From: CBDAPI01 sp964565865
Lineage (GTDB): Bacteria; Acidobacteriota; UBA6911; RPQK01; CBDAPI01
Assembly (NCBI GenBank): GCA_964565865.1
Contig: CAZMGM010000012.1
Location: forward strand, 1-59,667
Reading direction: 5' to 3'
DNA: 59,667 nt
Positions 32,990-42,741 of this stretch are shown here, piece after piece. Numbering within the stretch: position 1 is the first letter of the stretch; each line of letters starts with the position of its first letter. The position numbers were made by a program, and so were the translations under genes. The notes below the pieces were generated by a model that saw only the letters and a program-made list of their open reading frames with translations, did no database searches and was not told where the DNA came from.

Positions 32990-33528
32990 TGCTCTGCCAC
33001 TGTGGAGGGACTGAAAGGCACGCTGGCTGCTATCCGAACCAAGAAAGACCTGGAAGAGGAGCTTTCGAGACCTTCCAAACAAGACATTGAATTCGCCTCG
33101 ACTCTCGAAGGGGCTGTCCTGATTCTGGGAGCCGGAGGGGAAATGGGCCCTACCCTGGCTTGGGAGACGGTTCCTCTTGGAATGGGCTATTTCAATGTGA
33201 TTTGGCCGGGTGACGCGAACTCCTGTGCCTTCCACTCTCTGGGGGTAGCGAAGACTCCCCCGAAGATTCTCAACGTGACGGGTCCTGAAATCGTTTCCGT
33301 CAGAGAAGTGGCCCATAATTTCGGCGATCGTTTCGGTCTTCAGTAAGATTCCAGGGTCAGGAACAACCCACAGCCTTTCTCAGTGATGCCAGCTTCTGTC
33401 ACCAAATGCTTGGCGCTCCTAAGGTTCAGCTTGGACAGCTGATTGCCCTGACTGCGAACTGGATCGCCCGGGGGGGGATCACGCTGGATAAGCCGACCAA
33501 GTTTCAGGTGCATAATGGCCAATTTTGA
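32990..33528 (+). pseudogene. NAD-dependent epimerase/dehydratase relic
   Basis: The N-terminal part reads LEEELSRPSKQDIEFASTL, then GAVLILGAGGEMGPTLA, the nucleotide-binding start of an epimerase family. It then jumps to its C-terminal half, GYFNVIWPGDANSCAFHSL and PPKILNVTGPEIVSVREVA. A frameshift and stop occur near 33343. The last segment continues in another frame (LGAPKVQLGQLIALTANWIA, KPTKFQVHNGQF, stop at 33526-33528). About half of a ~330-aa protein is missing from the middle. Confidence 0.75.
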
Positions 33529-33613
33529 AAAAGAAGCGTCTGCGTTCTTGTGATCTCTCCTGAGGTCGCGGCTGGTGCTCCGTTCTTGCAACCGGCGGCG
33601 CCTTTGTTGAAGG

Positions 33614-34474
33614 TTAAAGGCTCCCGATCCGTGAGTGCGTGCCAGGACGAACCAGGCGATCGATCTCCAGACTCAGCTCAAGAACGGCTTTCAGTCGATC
33701 CAGTGGAAGCGCATTGGAACCGTCGCTGAGGGCCTTTTCAGGTTGCTGGTGAACCTCCAGAAAGATTCCGTCCACGCCGACAGCGACCGCAGCCCGGACC
33801 AAATCGGGAATGAATTCAGCCTGGCCTCCACTCGAGGAACCGGCTCCACCCGGCAATTGAACACTGTGAGTCCCATCAAACACGACCCGCGCTCCCAGCG
33901 AGCGCAGGATGGGCAGTGACTTGAAGTCCACAATCAGATTATTGTATCCGAACGACGCCCCGCGCTCCGTGATCAAAACGTCCACCGCCCCGGCAGCACG
34001 CGCCTTATCCAGGGCATGTCGGACATCCCGGGGAGCCAAAAACTGACCCTTCTTGATATTGAGAGGCCTTCCTGTTCCGGCTGCCCCGGAGATCAGATCG
34101 GTCTGGCGCGACAGAAACGCTGGAATCTGAATCAGATCCAGAATCCGCGCAGCCGCCGCCAATTGAGCAGTTTCATGAACATCGGAGGTTACCGGCAGCC
34201 CGGTTTCATCCTTGACTCGCTGGAGGATTTCCAGACCCTTCTCGAGTCCCGGCCCTCGAAACGAAGAAACAGAGGTTCGGTTGGCTTTGTCGAATGAAGC
34301 CTTGAAGACGAGAGGCATCCGCAGGTCCTGGGTAATCTCCTTCAATTGATGAGCCGTGTCCAAACAGTGCGATTCGCTCTCGATCACGCATGGACCTGAG
34401 ATGAGAAACAGCTCGTTGAGTGTAGAAAAGCCTATTTGCTTCGGACGATCCGCTCCGGCACTTTCAGTACTCAT
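33614..34474 (-). CDS. kdsA: 3-deoxy-8-phosphooctulonate synthase KdsA
   Basis: A 286-residue enzyme that joins phosphoenolpyruvate and arabinose 5-phosphate to give Kdo-8-phosphate for LPS. Family motifs seen include LFLISGPCVIES, VFKASFDKANRTS, SFRGPGLEKGL and FDGTHSVQLPGG. The ATG at 34474 has GGAGGGAG directly upstream; the frame continues open to 34636 into pyrG but that extension is not family sequence. It is the last gene of the kdsB-pyrG-kdsA group. Confidence 0.95.
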   Translation of the reverse strand: MSTESAGADRPKQIGFSTLNELFLISGPCVIESESHCLDTAHQLKEITQDLRMPLVFKASFDKANRTSVSSFRGPGLEKGLEILQRVKDETGLPVTSDVHETAQLAAAARILDLIQIPAFLSRQTDLISGAAGTGRPLNIKKGQFLAPRDVRHALDKARAAGAVDVLITERGASFGYNNLIVDFKSLPILRSLGARVVFDGTHSVQLPGGAGSSSGGQAEFIPDLVRAAVAVGVDGIFLEVHQQPEKALSDGSNALPLDRLKAVLELSLEIDRLVRPGTHSRIGSL

Positions 34475-34566
34475 CTCCCTCCATACGTTAACGTTTGTTG
34501 GGAGCTCTACGCAAAGGCGACCAGCGCCGATTGCGGAAGCAGCCGGCGGAAAAGGTACCGACCGCC

Positions 34567-36228
34567 TCAGCCGAGACCAGGGGGAGAGGCTTTTTCCAGT
34601 GCCCTTGATAGCTCCGTCGCGTCTTGCCGTTCGCAATGGTACTTCAGGGATGCCTCAATAAAGCTGACGAAGAGTGGGTGCGGCTTGAGTGGCTTCGACT
34701 TGAATTCGGGATGAAACTGGCAGCCCAAAAACCAGGGGTGATCCGCCAGTTCTACGATCTCCACGAAGTTCCGATCGGGCGAGTTACCGGAGATTTTCAA
34801 GCCATAGCTGGTCAAAAGTTCTTCATATTCACGATTGAACTCGTAGCGGTGGCGATGGCGTTCCGAGATCTCCCGCTCATCATAGGTACGGAATGCCAGG
34901 GAGTCGGTCTCCAACTCGCAGGGATAGGCTCCTAGACGCATCGTGCCCCCCATTTCCTCCACGCCCAACAACTCCCTCAGCTTGTAAATCACCCGGTGCT
35001 GAGTGGAAATATCGAATTCCGAGCTGTTGGCATCGAGACTGCAGACGTTGCGGGCAAACTCGATGACAGCGCACTGCATCCCCAGACAGATTCCGAAGTA
35101 GGGGATCCGATTGGCCCGGGCGTGGCTAATTGCTCGAATCATTCCCTCTATCCCTCTTGGTCCGAACCCCCCGGGCACCAGGACCCCATCGCAGTCGGAC
35201 AACTTCTCCTGCCATTCATCTCCGACCAGGCCTTCCGACTCAACCCACTTCAGACGTACCCGGGCCTTGTGGGGAAGGCCACCGTGAAGGAGCGCTTCGT
35301 TGAGGCTCTTGTAGGAATCCTGGAGTTCGACATACTTCCCCACGATCCCAATCGTTACATTGTGCTGCGGAAGCTGGATCGTCGCGATCAACTCCCGCCA
35401 GGCATCAAGACAACATTCCGAGGCGGGAAGGTTGAGATCCTCACAGATAATGGTGTCCAGGCCTTCAGAATGCAGTGCCAGAGGAACTTCATAAATGTTC
35501 TCAACATCCTGCGCCGTGATGACTGCTTTGGCGGGAACGTTACAGAAGAGGGAAATCTTCTCCTTGATGTCTCTGGGCAGCAGTCGATCGGTCCGGCATA
35601 ATACGACGTCCGCCTGGAGTCCAATCTCACGAAGATCCTTGACCGAGTGCTGCGTCGGTTTGGTCTTGAGCTCTCCCGACGTCTCCATGTAGGGCACCAG
35701 CGTCAGGTGCACAAACATGGCATTCTCACGACCAACATCGTTACGAAGCTGCCGAATTGCTTCCAGGAAAGGGAGGCTCTCGATGTCACCGACGGTACCC
35801 CCGATCTCGACGATCACCACATCGATGTCATCCGCCGCCAGCCGCTTAATCGTAGCCTTGATCTCGTTAGTAACATGGGGAATGACTTGAACCGTCTTTC
35901 CCAGATAGTCTCCGCGACGCTCTTTATCGATAACCGTCTGGTAGATGCGACCGGTGGTCGAGTTATTGGCCTTGGTGAGTCTGGCCGAGGTATATCTCTC
36001 GTAGTGCCCGAGGTCCAGATCAGTCTCAGCACCGTCATCGGTCACGAACACCTCTCCATGTTGAAAGGGACTCATGGTACCCGGATCAACATTGAGGTAG
36101 GGATCCAGCTTCTGAATGGTAACCCTCAAACCCCTTGCCTCCAGTAGGCACCCGATGGAAGCAGAAGCCAATCCCTTGCCCAGTGAACTGAGAACTCCAC
36201 CTGTCACGAAGATATACTTTGTCGCCAA
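34567..36228 (-). CDS. pyrG: CTP synthase
   Basis: A 553-residue enzyme: an N-terminal amidoligase (TKYIFVTGGVLSSLGKGLAS; KLDPYLNVDPGTMSP) and a C-terminal class I glutamine amidotransferase with FGICLGMQCAVIEFA (nucleophile Cys) and the late GCQFHPEFKSKP (His/Glu). It makes CTP from UTP, and CTP is the substrate of KdsB, which explains the linkage with the Kdo genes. Confidence 0.97.
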   Translation of the reverse strand: MATKYIFVTGGVLSSLGKGLASASIGCLLEARGLRVTIQKLDPYLNVDPGTMSPFQHGEVFVTDDGAETDLDLGHYERYTSARLTKANNSTTGRIYQTVIDKERRGDYLGKTVQVIPHVTNEIKATIKRLAADDIDVVIVEIGGTVGDIESLPFLEAIRQLRNDVGRENAMFVHLTLVPYMETSGELKTKPTQHSVKDLREIGLQADVVLCRTDRLLPRDIKEKISLFCNVPAKAVITAQDVENIYEVPLALHSEGLDTIICEDLNLPASECCLDAWRELIATIQLPQHNVTIGIVGKYVELQDSYKSLNEALLHGGLPHKARVRLKWVESEGLVGDEWQEKLSDCDGVLVPGGFGPRGIEGMIRAISHARANRIPYFGICLGMQCAVIEFARNVCSLDANSSEFDISTQHRVIYKLRELLGVEEMGGTMRLGAYPCELETDSLAFRTYDEREISERHRHRYEFNREYEELLTSYGLKISGNSPDRNFVEIVELADHPWFLGCQFHPEFKSKPLKPHPLFVSFIEASLKYHCERQDATELSRALEKASPPGLG

Positions 36229-36300
36229 TTCCTCACCTTTCCAGTTGTGATTGAGTTCTTTTGCTTCGCACTACAGACTCTTCAGAAAGCGCTACCGGTT

Positions 36301-37041
36301 TCATGAAAGTGAGTACTTGGTCAAATTCTCAAGAAGAGGTCTGACACGCTCTAGGTCTTCCACAGTGTCGACTCCGACACTGTCCTCCTCAACCGTCACT
36401 ACCTGTATTGAAATCCCGCAATCGAGAAAGCGAAGCTGTTCCAGCTGCTCGGATTGTTCCAGTTCTGAGACCGGAATCTGTTCGAGGTCTCGAAGCAGTT
36501 CCCTACGGTATCCGTAAATTCCCAGATGCTTGAAATGTCTTCCCGATTTACCCCGGACATAAGGGATCGGATGACGCGAGAAATAAAGGGCCCTGCCACT
36601 TCGATCCGTGACGACTTTGACATTGTGCGGAGTCTCGATTTCACCCGCCTCAAAGAGTTCGACCCGCGCTGTGCTCATCAGTAATTCCGGGACAGCAGCA
36701 AAAGGCTGACACACCGCATCTATCGTTTTAGGCGAAATGAGCGGTTCATCACCCTGGACATTGATGAAGACATCACTTTCGATCCGAGCCGCCACTTCCG
36801 CCACCCGTTCAGTTCCGGATCGATGCGAGGAGCCCGTCATCGTGACCCGACCACCAAACTTTCGAACCGCATCGAGAATACGGGTGTCGTCAGTTGCCAC
36901 AACCACTTCCGCCAGAGAGGCCGCCTGAAGCGACCGCTCATAGACCCATTGGATCATGGGCTTTCCAGCGATTTCGAGAAGACACTTCCCCGGTAGGCGG
37001 GCAGAGTGGTGCCGGGCGGGAATCACGCCGGTGATGCGCAT
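36301..37041 (-). CDS. kdsB: 3-deoxy-manno-octulosonate cytidylyltransferase KdsB
   Basis: A 246-residue enzyme that activates Kdo to CMP-Kdo. It has the start motif ITGVIPARHHSARLPGK, then IQWVYERS, VVVATDD and FINVQGDEPLI. The ATG at 37041 is preferred over the open extension to 37047. It is the first of the three Kdo-linked genes and follows rlpA by about 110 nt. Confidence 0.95.
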   Translation of the reverse strand: MRITGVIPARHHSARLPGKCLLEIAGKPMIQWVYERSLQAASLAEVVVATDDTRILDAVRKFGGRVTMTGSSHRSGTERVAEVAARIESDVFINVQGDEPLISPKTIDAVCQPFAAVPELLMSTARVELFEAGEIETPHNVKVVTDRSGRALYFSRHPIPYVRGKSGRHFKHLGIYGYRRELLRDLEQIPVSELEQSEQLEQLRFLDCGISIQVVTVEEDSVGVDTVEDLERVRPLLENLTKYSLS

Positions 37042-37152
37042 GACCAAGCTTACAACAAAGCTTCAGGAGCAGGCAACATGGGAAGTCGAAGGGCGTAGGC
37101 AAGTCCCCAAATCGACCTCCAGGCACTCACACGATATCGGCTTTTTACTTGC

Positions 37153-37938
37153 TCACCTGTCCGAACGCATCACTACTGCCTCTTTCACCACACCTTCTTC
37201 CAGCAGCAGTTGGCGGAACTCGGTGGCGCCTTCCCGGCTTCCGAAACTGCCCAGGCGAATCCGAAACAGGGTTTGTCCTGCCTGGTGGATCTCAGAGATG
37301 GCAACGTCCGGGAATTGGTGGGCCAATCTGGCTTTGAGCCTGTTAGCGTTCGCCCAGTGCCGAAAGACCCCCACTTGAACGGTAAAGGCCCGTCTCCTGG
37401 TTGGCGGAGCTGCAGTTCGATCCGGGCTGGAGGGAACCCACTCTGCACGAGGGTTATCCAGTATATAGAGCTCGACCTGGGCCGTCCCCGGACCCACCAT
37501 GTTGATATCTTCTGCAGCTCTTCGAGACAGGTCGATGATCCGTCCTTCAATAAAGGGACCTCGATCGTTGATCCGCACGACCGTTGACTCACCGTTATCA
37601 AGATTGACGACCCGGACCCAGGTCTCAAAGGGCAGTTGCTTGTGGGCAGCCGTCATGGCATACATGTTGTAGGTCTCACCGTTAGCTGTGGTCCGGCCAT
37701 GGAACCCGGGCCCGTACCAGGAAGCAATCCCATTCTCGAAGAATCCACTCCCTGAGCCTATGGAAGTATCGACGGAGCGGATCGCAGGTGTACGACGACC
37801 ACAAGCTGGCAGCAGAAGGAACAAGAGAAAAATGATCAATCCCCACCGCCACTTGCCTACACCCACCCTCCTTCGGTCCAGGGCCACGGCGCCAAACATA
37901 GTGATAAGAAGGATGGTGAACCCCCCCGAAAGTCGCAT
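37153..37938 (-). CDS. rlpA: RlpA-family septal-ring protein with SPOR domain
   Basis: Residues count from the chosen start. A hydrophobic export segment (about 30-45) ends in LLPACG, a lipobox. It is followed by the double-psi barrel of RlpA (NGIASWYGPGFHGRTTANGE ... VRINDRGPF ... IIDLS) and a C-terminal SPOR domain (FTVQVGVFRHWANANRL ... FRIRLGSF). RlpA is an outer-membrane lipoprotein that cleaves or binds naked peptidoglycan glycans at the septum. The frame is open up to 38136; the ATG at 37938 is my choice, and a GTG near 37866 is also possible. Confidence 0.85.
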   Translation of the reverse strand: MRLSGGFTILLITMFGAVALDRRRVGVGKWRWGLIIFLLFLLLPACGRRTPAIRSVDTSIGSGSGFFENGIASWYGPGFHGRTTANGETYNMYAMTAAHKQLPFETWVRVVNLDNGESTVVRINDRGPFIEGRIIDLSRRAAEDINMVGPGTAQVELYILDNPRAEWVPSSPDRTAAPPTRRRAFTVQVGVFRHWANANRLKARLAHQFPDVAISEIHQAGQTLFRIRLGSFGSREGATEFRQLLLEEGVVKEAVVMRSDR

Positions 37939-38185
37939 GCATTTCGGTTGTGTGGTCGTCTTCAGTGCCCCCCCGCGTCCCTCTAACAGGCGAGCCCCCC
38001 GATCGTTGACGCACCCTCCGTAACGCCGTCGAGATCCCCGTTCGAAGTTTATGATCCGTTGCGCTAGAATCGTTCTCGCCAGTCTCACGGATCGGGAGTA
38101 AATCAGCCGTAGAATGCCAGCTTCCCGCACCTCCACTTATTTTTCAATAGTTTAGAAGCCATATTGTCCAGATTCGGAGGCACCC

Positions 38186-38540
38186 ATGCCCCGAGTCAAC
38201 ATCCTCAAACAGGTAAGATCCAACAAAGGATGGCAGCTTGCTTCCATTCCGAAAGACGAAAACGGCCGCTACCAGTGAAAATCCCTGGCACGAGGGCCAG
38301 TACTTCATCGAATGGTATGAGAGGGGCAAACGAAAGCGCAGAAAAGCCGGACACACAGCCTCAGATTCTCTCTCAGAGGCTCGCCACCGGAAGCACTGTT
38401 TCCCGTCAACAGCACGTGGAGAAATTCTGGGAATTGCAGAATTTCATCGGGTTCATACGGTTATCCATCCACCACTTTCAGGAGCTTTCCGCACCTATCC
38501 ACACCCTGGCACAATCCCTGTCCAAGTCCCCCCCAACTGA
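38186..38540 (+). pseudogene. Tyrosine integrase relic C beside tRNA-Gly
   Basis: The sequence begins MPRVNILKQVR then NKGWQLASIPKDENGRYQ, followed by TGA at 38276-38278 where relatives have a Trp. After a frameshift it continues QYFIEWYERGKRKRRKAG and ARHRKH. This is the N-terminal arm/core-binding part of an integrase family frequent in Acidobacteriota. The catalytic domain is absent. It lies 35 nt from the 3' end of tRNA-Gly, a classical integration target. Confidence 0.75.
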
Positions 38541-38574
38541 GAAGGCCTAAAGCTCTTTTGATCCATAGTTTATG

Positions 38575-38649
<75 letters not shown>

Positions 38650-38834
38650 TCCTTATGAGATCTCGTATCTGTCTCACTTTAAATTACTTCCGTATTTAAG
38701 AACTTGTCTATGCTGTCTACTGATTTCCTATCGTCTGTTTCGAAAAATGGACAGTAAATCAAACTGTTCATCAGCCTGAGAAGTATTTTCTCACAGCTGG
38801 GGATCAATTTACCAAATCACCCTCGAGATGCCGC

Positions 38835-39030
38835 TAGCTGCGGCCTGAAACGACGTTCTTCGACCCACTTCCGAATCTCGGACCTCAAGAAACAAACATT
38901 GGAGGTTGCCTTGCTGTATCCGGAGTAGTCGCCGCGGGAAGTCCGCTTCTATATTACGGATCAGTGAGGGTTTACGATCTCCGAGTCGTCAGTCTATCGG
39001 ATCTTGAAAGCGGAAGGGCTAATCCGGGAA
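38835..39030 (+). pseudogene. IS3-family transposase relic
   Basis: One frame reads KKQTLEVALLYPE, a TAG, SPREVRFYITDQ, a TGA, then GFTISESSVYRILKAEGLIRE. This is the HTH segment found near the N-terminus of the IS3 orfB-type transposase (typical form SPRELA..ITD..G..VSEASVYRLLK). Two in-frame stops and no integrase core show that it is dead. No terminal inverted repeats were recognised. Together with the integrase relic it surrounds tRNA-Gly with mobile debris. Confidence 0.7.
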
Positions 39031-39032
39031 GT

Positions 39033-39773
39033 TCAGCAATTACAACGCACCGGGACCGCTGCCACTTCGTAAGCCGCTGGCTCAAGCACGATGATGGCGG
39101 GCCTTCCGTTGCTGCCGGGGATCTCCGTGGGGAGCCGGATCGTAGTACTTTTGGGATACAGAACCGGATCGCTCCGACGCCGATCGAGGAACTTGCCAAC
39201 CGGAGCCATGGCTTCGCCGAACGGCTCCAGAAAGTAGTGCATTGGAATGATCCACCTGGGCTCGAGGTGCTCGATCATGAAATCGAGATCTAGGAGGGGA
39301 ATCGTGTTGTGGTCTCCGGTAATTGCCAGCAGCACATCGCAGTGTCCGACGAAAGGAGCCAACTCGTCGGCAGTAAGTCCATAGCCGAGATCACCAATAT
39401 GCATGACCCAGAGCTCGTCGAACTTTATGGAGTAGAGGGCATTGTCCATGGGATCGTGCTCAGTGTGCTCGGGGTGCTCGGCGGCACCGACCGCGACGAC
39501 GGAGCTTCCGTCGATTTCAGCTTTCACCCCTTTCTCGACAATATCGAGTGCGTCAATCACCCGCGGAGAGCCTTTTACGAGCTTCGGATTTCCGTGGGCA
39601 AGATCGGTCAGTGAACTGCAGATCACCGTATCGCCTTCAAGAGAGGGGGTGGCCCTGGGCAGACCGTGTTTTTCGAGCTCGGAGCGAGTGTAGGGATCCA
39701 TGACGACCACCGGTCCGCCATCGCGCCAGACGCGGAAGCAGGCATGCGCTACCCATTCGATATTGACCGGCAT
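39033..39773 (-). CDS. MBL-fold metal-dependent hydrolase-like protein, altered metal motif
   Basis: A 246-residue protein resembling UlaG-like MBL proteins: it starts IEWVAHACFRV, has DPYTRSELEKHG, later WVMHIGDLGYGLTADEL, and ends with PRWIIPMHYFLEPFGEA. The canonical metal motif H-x-H-x-D-H expected after the DTVI strand reads SSLTDLAHGNP here, leaving only one His, so the usual two-zinc site is incomplete. It may be a variant subfamily or an inactive paralogue. It follows the isomerase gene by 14 nt on the same strand, probably in one transcript. Confidence 0.7.
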   Translation of the reverse strand: MPVNIEWVAHACFRVWRDGGPVVVMDPYTRSELEKHGLPRATPSLEGDTVICSSLTDLAHGNPKLVKGSPRVIDALDIVEKGVKAEIDGSSVVAVGAAEHPEHTEHDPMDNALYSIKFDELWVMHIGDLGYGLTADELAPFVGHCDVLLAITGDHNTIPLLDLDFMIEHLEPRWIIPMHYFLEPFGEAMAPVGKFLDRRRSDPVLYPKSTTIRLPTEIPGSNGRPAIIVLEPAAYEVAAVPVRCNC

Positions 39774-39787
39774 TCTAGTCCTCCTTC

Positions 39788-40780
39788 CTAGTCTTCCCTA
39801 GATAGATCGACACCGCCGTGTTCCCACCACGTTGTCCCGGTCGGCTCCTCGAGCAACAGCGGCTTCAGAAACGCGAACGATTTCTCGAGGCCCTCTTTGA
39901 CGTTGATATAGTTACTCTCCATCTCAACGGACAAGGCACCCTCGTAACCGATAAATCGCAACGTTGAAACAAAGTCCCGCCAGAAGGTTTGATCATGTCC
40001 CCATCCGATCAGCGTGAAATTCCAGGAGCGGTCTTCAGGTTTCGTGTAGTTGGTATTGTCGAGGATACCCTTCAGTCGCAGGTTATGAGGAAAGAAGCGT
40101 GTGTCCTTAACGTGGACGTGGTGGATTGCCTCTCCCAAGAAGCGGATTGCTTCCAACACATCGATCTGCTGCACGAACATGTGCGACGGATCGAAGTTGC
40201 ACCCGATAACAGGGCCGATCTCCTCACGCAGCCTTGCCATGGTAGTCGGGGAATGCACCAACTGACCAATCTGTGGTTCCACGCAAATGGTACACCCGTA
40301 ATCTTCCGCAATTGTTCCGTGTTCTCGCCAGAAGGGGATCAATCGTTCTTCCCACTGCCACCGTAAGTTGCGGCGGTTCTCGAGAGGGAAGGAGTCGACT
40401 ATCCAGGTGGGACAAGCATCTCCCGGAGCGCCGGCTGGAATGCCGGAAAGTACAATCAGACGCGGTGCACCTGCAGCTTCCGCCAAGCGACAGATCTTCT
40501 GGAACCAGTCGGAATAAGCCTTGACCACCTCCGGGTCAGAGGAGAGCGGCTCCCCGTGGGCGGTGAATCCGCTGATCTCGAGCCCGTTCTCAGCCAGTGT
40601 GTCCAGCCATCGGCGGAGTGCGTCTCGATCCTCCAACAGCCTCTCCAAGTCACAGTACTTGAGGCTTGCCTCACCAAGCATAGCTACTTCGAGAGCTTGC
40701 GCGCCGTGGTTTTTCGCGAAGCGTAGTCCCTCCTCGAATTCTAGAAAGTGAAGAAAGTAACTGTTAACACCGAGTTTCAC
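39788..40780 (-). CDS. Sugar phosphate isomerase/epimerase (xylose isomerase-like TIM barrel)
   Basis: A 330-residue TIM-barrel protein. It begins KLGVNSYFLHFLEFEEGLRF and contains ISGFTAHGEPLSSDP, CTICVEPQIGQLVHSP (metal-binding Glu), GCNFDPSHMFVQQID (Asp/His) and IHHVHVKDTRF (His-x-Lys-Asp), ending near EGALSVEMES (Glu). These are the metal ligands of the AP endonuclease family 2/xylose isomerase-like superfamily. I chose the GTG at 40780 because CAGGAG lies 5 nt upstream; the frame is open to 40858. It is probably catabolic, paired with the MBL-fold gene. Confidence 0.8.
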   Translation of the reverse strand: MKLGVNSYFLHFLEFEEGLRFAKNHGAQALEVAMLGEASLKYCDLERLLEDRDALRRWLDTLAENGLEISGFTAHGEPLSSDPEVVKAYSDWFQKICRLAEAAGAPRLIVLSGIPAGAPGDACPTWIVDSFPLENRRNLRWQWEERLIPFWREHGTIAEDYGCTICVEPQIGQLVHSPTTMARLREEIGPVIGCNFDPSHMFVQQIDVLEAIRFLGEAIHHVHVKDTRFFPHNLRLKGILDNTNYTKPEDRSWNFTLIGWGHDQTFWRDFVSTLRFIGYEGALSVEMESNYINVKEGLEKSFAFLKPLLLEEPTGTTWWEHGGVDLSRED

Positions 40781-40998
40781 GAGAAGCTCCTGTGGCCATT
40801 GTCTATCCTGCCATTGTAAATGGGGTGAACACAAAGGGCCTCCTGAGAAGATCGCCACCCTTGTCCAATGATGAAGTGCCGGAGCGCCTCAGCAGATTCG
40901 GTTCCTTGGTACACTTAGTTCATCGGAGACTCCTGGTCGAGCTCTGAGTCTAAAGCGAACCCTTATCTTCTTGGATATTTATTAAGGAGGATTTTTTC

Positions 40999-42549
40999 AT
41001 GTCCCCTGCAACCTCGTCACCGGCCGACATCCAGGCTTTCACCGCGGACATGTTTACCGCCCCTGCAGCTTTTTCAAGTTTCTGTTCCAATGGCGGACAA
41101 CCGTTGAACGGCGTGATTGGTGGGGAACAAGTCTCCGGTTCGATGAACGCCGTACTCGAGGTGATCAACCCCGGTACCAAGGAAGTCCTTGCAACGGTTT
41201 CCGAAATGGGCTGGAGTGAAGTTAACCTCGCCGTGGAAAGTGGAAATCGTGCCTACCACGGTAGCTGGAAAAACACATCCGTGGAGGAGCGTGCCACTCT
41301 CCTCATGAAGCTGGTAGAGCTTTACGAACGAGACCTGGATATTTTTCTCGCCTGTGAAATCTTAAACGGCGGAAAGGTCTCGGAGCTGGCAAACGGGGAT
41401 GTAGGGTCCGTTCGACCCTGTGCCGAGTACTTCATCGAGGTAGCCAGGCAGATATCCTTTGGCGACGGCGACAAAATGGCGGTCGCGGAGGGTGTCGACG
41501 GCTACCCATTTGTGGAACCATGGGGTGTAGTCGCAGGGATCATTCCCTGGAACTACCCGGTGGTGCTCACGGCATGGTTCATGATTCCGGCTCTTATGGC
41601 CGGGAACTGCTGCATCATCAAACCGAGTGAAGAAACGCCGCTCAGTGCCCTTTATTTCGCCAAACTGGCCCAGGAAGCAGGCATCCCGCCGGGTGTGGTC
41701 AACGTTTTGCCCGGCAGAGGCGAACTGACCGGCAAGTTCATCGCTGAAAATCCGGGTGTCCGGTATATTTCCTTTACCGGCTCCCCGGGAGTGGGTCAGA
41801 GCATCCTGCAGGCCGCCGACAGGCATGGCACAAGGGTGAAACGTGAGATGGGCGGAAACGGTGCTGCCATAGTCTGTGCCGATGCCGATCCTGAACTCGT
41901 AGCTCGCATGATCGGCAGGAACGCAAACCAGCACTACGGGCAAACCTGCTGCACCATCCATCGCGTATTTGCCCAGCGCCAGATCTTCGATGATTTCATC
42001 GGCGCAGCGGAAGAGTTCTTTAACGATCTCAAAATCGGCAATCAAGCGGTAGCGGGCACTCAGCTGGGGCCCGTGGTCAATTCCCGACAACCTGTCCGGA
42101 TCCTGGAAGGAATAGAGTTTGCTAAGGCCAAGGGCGCCGAGGCCCTCCTAGAAGGCGGCCCTACCTCCGTATCCGGCTATGACGGATTCTACATGAGGCC
42201 AACCCTGCTCAGATCAGGGACGGGCTCCGACTGCAATCCGATAGAAGTATTCCACACCTTTGTCAATGTTCAGCCGGTGGATTCCGTCGAGCAGGCTGTT
42301 CAGTTCGCCAACAGCACCCGCTATGGCCTCGGTTCTAGTGTTTGGACCAAAGACCTGGAGCTTGGTACCCGTATCGCCAAGCAGTTCAGGGACGGAACCG
42401 GTCAGGTGAACTGCCATAATACAGTCGCCTATGGCATGCCCTACGGTGGCCAGGGAATCTCCGGCGGCCCCGGTGGAGGTGTCAACTGTGCCGACACATT
42501 CCGCGACTACACTCAGACAAAGGCGATCTACGTGGCGGCCTATCCCTGA
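40999..42549 (+). CDS. NAD(P)-dependent aldehyde dehydrogenase
   Basis: A 516-residue enzyme. The cofactor region has GVVAGIIPWNYPVVLTAW and ISFTGSPGVGQ. The catalytic pair is Glu283 (in REMGGNGAA) and Cys317 (in GQTCC), with the spacing of 34 seen throughout the family. The C-terminal part contains VFHTFVNVQPVDS and SVWTKDLELG. A few family-typical residues differ (MGGN instead of LGGK, VFHTF instead of EEIFGPV), suggesting a divergent subfamily. An excellent AAGGAGG lies at 40984-40990 before the ATG. The extra ~30 N-terminal residues are unusual. Confidence 0.9.
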   Translation: MSPATSSPADIQAFTADMFTAPAAFSSFCSNGGQPLNGVIGGEQVSGSMNAVLEVINPGTKEVLATVSEMGWSEVNLAVESGNRAYHGSWKNTSVEERATLLMKLVELYERDLDIFLACEILNGGKVSELANGDVGSVRPCAEYFIEVARQISFGDGDKMAVAEGVDGYPFVEPWGVVAGIIPWNYPVVLTAWFMIPALMAGNCCIIKPSEETPLSALYFAKLAQEAGIPPGVVNVLPGRGELTGKFIAENPGVRYISFTGSPGVGQSILQAADRHGTRVKREMGGNGAAIVCADADPELVARMIGRNANQHYGQTCCTIHRVFAQRQIFDDFIGAAEEFFNDLKIGNQAVAGTQLGPVVNSRQPVRILEGIEFAKAKGAEALLEGGPTSVSGYDGFYMRPTLLRSGTGSDCNPIEVFHTFVNVQPVDSVEQAVQFANSTRYGLGSSVWTKDLELGTRIAKQFRDGTGQVNCHNTVAYGMPYGGQGISGGPGGGVNCADTFRDYTQTKAIYVAAYP

Positions 42550-42712
42550 CCAGCATGTCGAGTTCGGCTCCAGCCAGATCCCAGTATTCATTGACCTCGT
42601 CACTGACCTGATGGTAGTGCTTCCTCCGGTACACCTCCGCGTCAAAGTCTAGGGCTTCCACGGAGCGGGTCCCTGTCCCAATGAAGACCGCTGGGATCCA
42701 TTTCTTGGCGAA
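42545..42712 (-). pseudogene. M28 zinc peptidase relic, C-terminal fragment
   Basis: The minus strand reads KKWIPAVFIGTGTRSV, then EVYRRKHYHQVSDEVNEYW and DLAGAELDMLV. This corresponds to the last part of M28 aminopeptidases (IPAV-x-IG-GT ... YR-x-KHYHQPSDEY-x-x-x-W-D-SG), including the His-bearing YHQxSDE motif. The rest of the enzyme is missing. It touches the aldehyde dehydrogenase stop and is followed upstream by repeat copy 3. Confidence 0.7.
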
Positions 42713-42741
42713 ATCAACCCGATCGGAACAGCAGAACCGAC

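Noticed and set aside
33340..33591. 83-codon minus-strand ORF after the epimerase relic
   Set aside because: The plus strand of the same stretch encodes the recognisable C-terminus of the epimerase, so the minus frame is a shadow.
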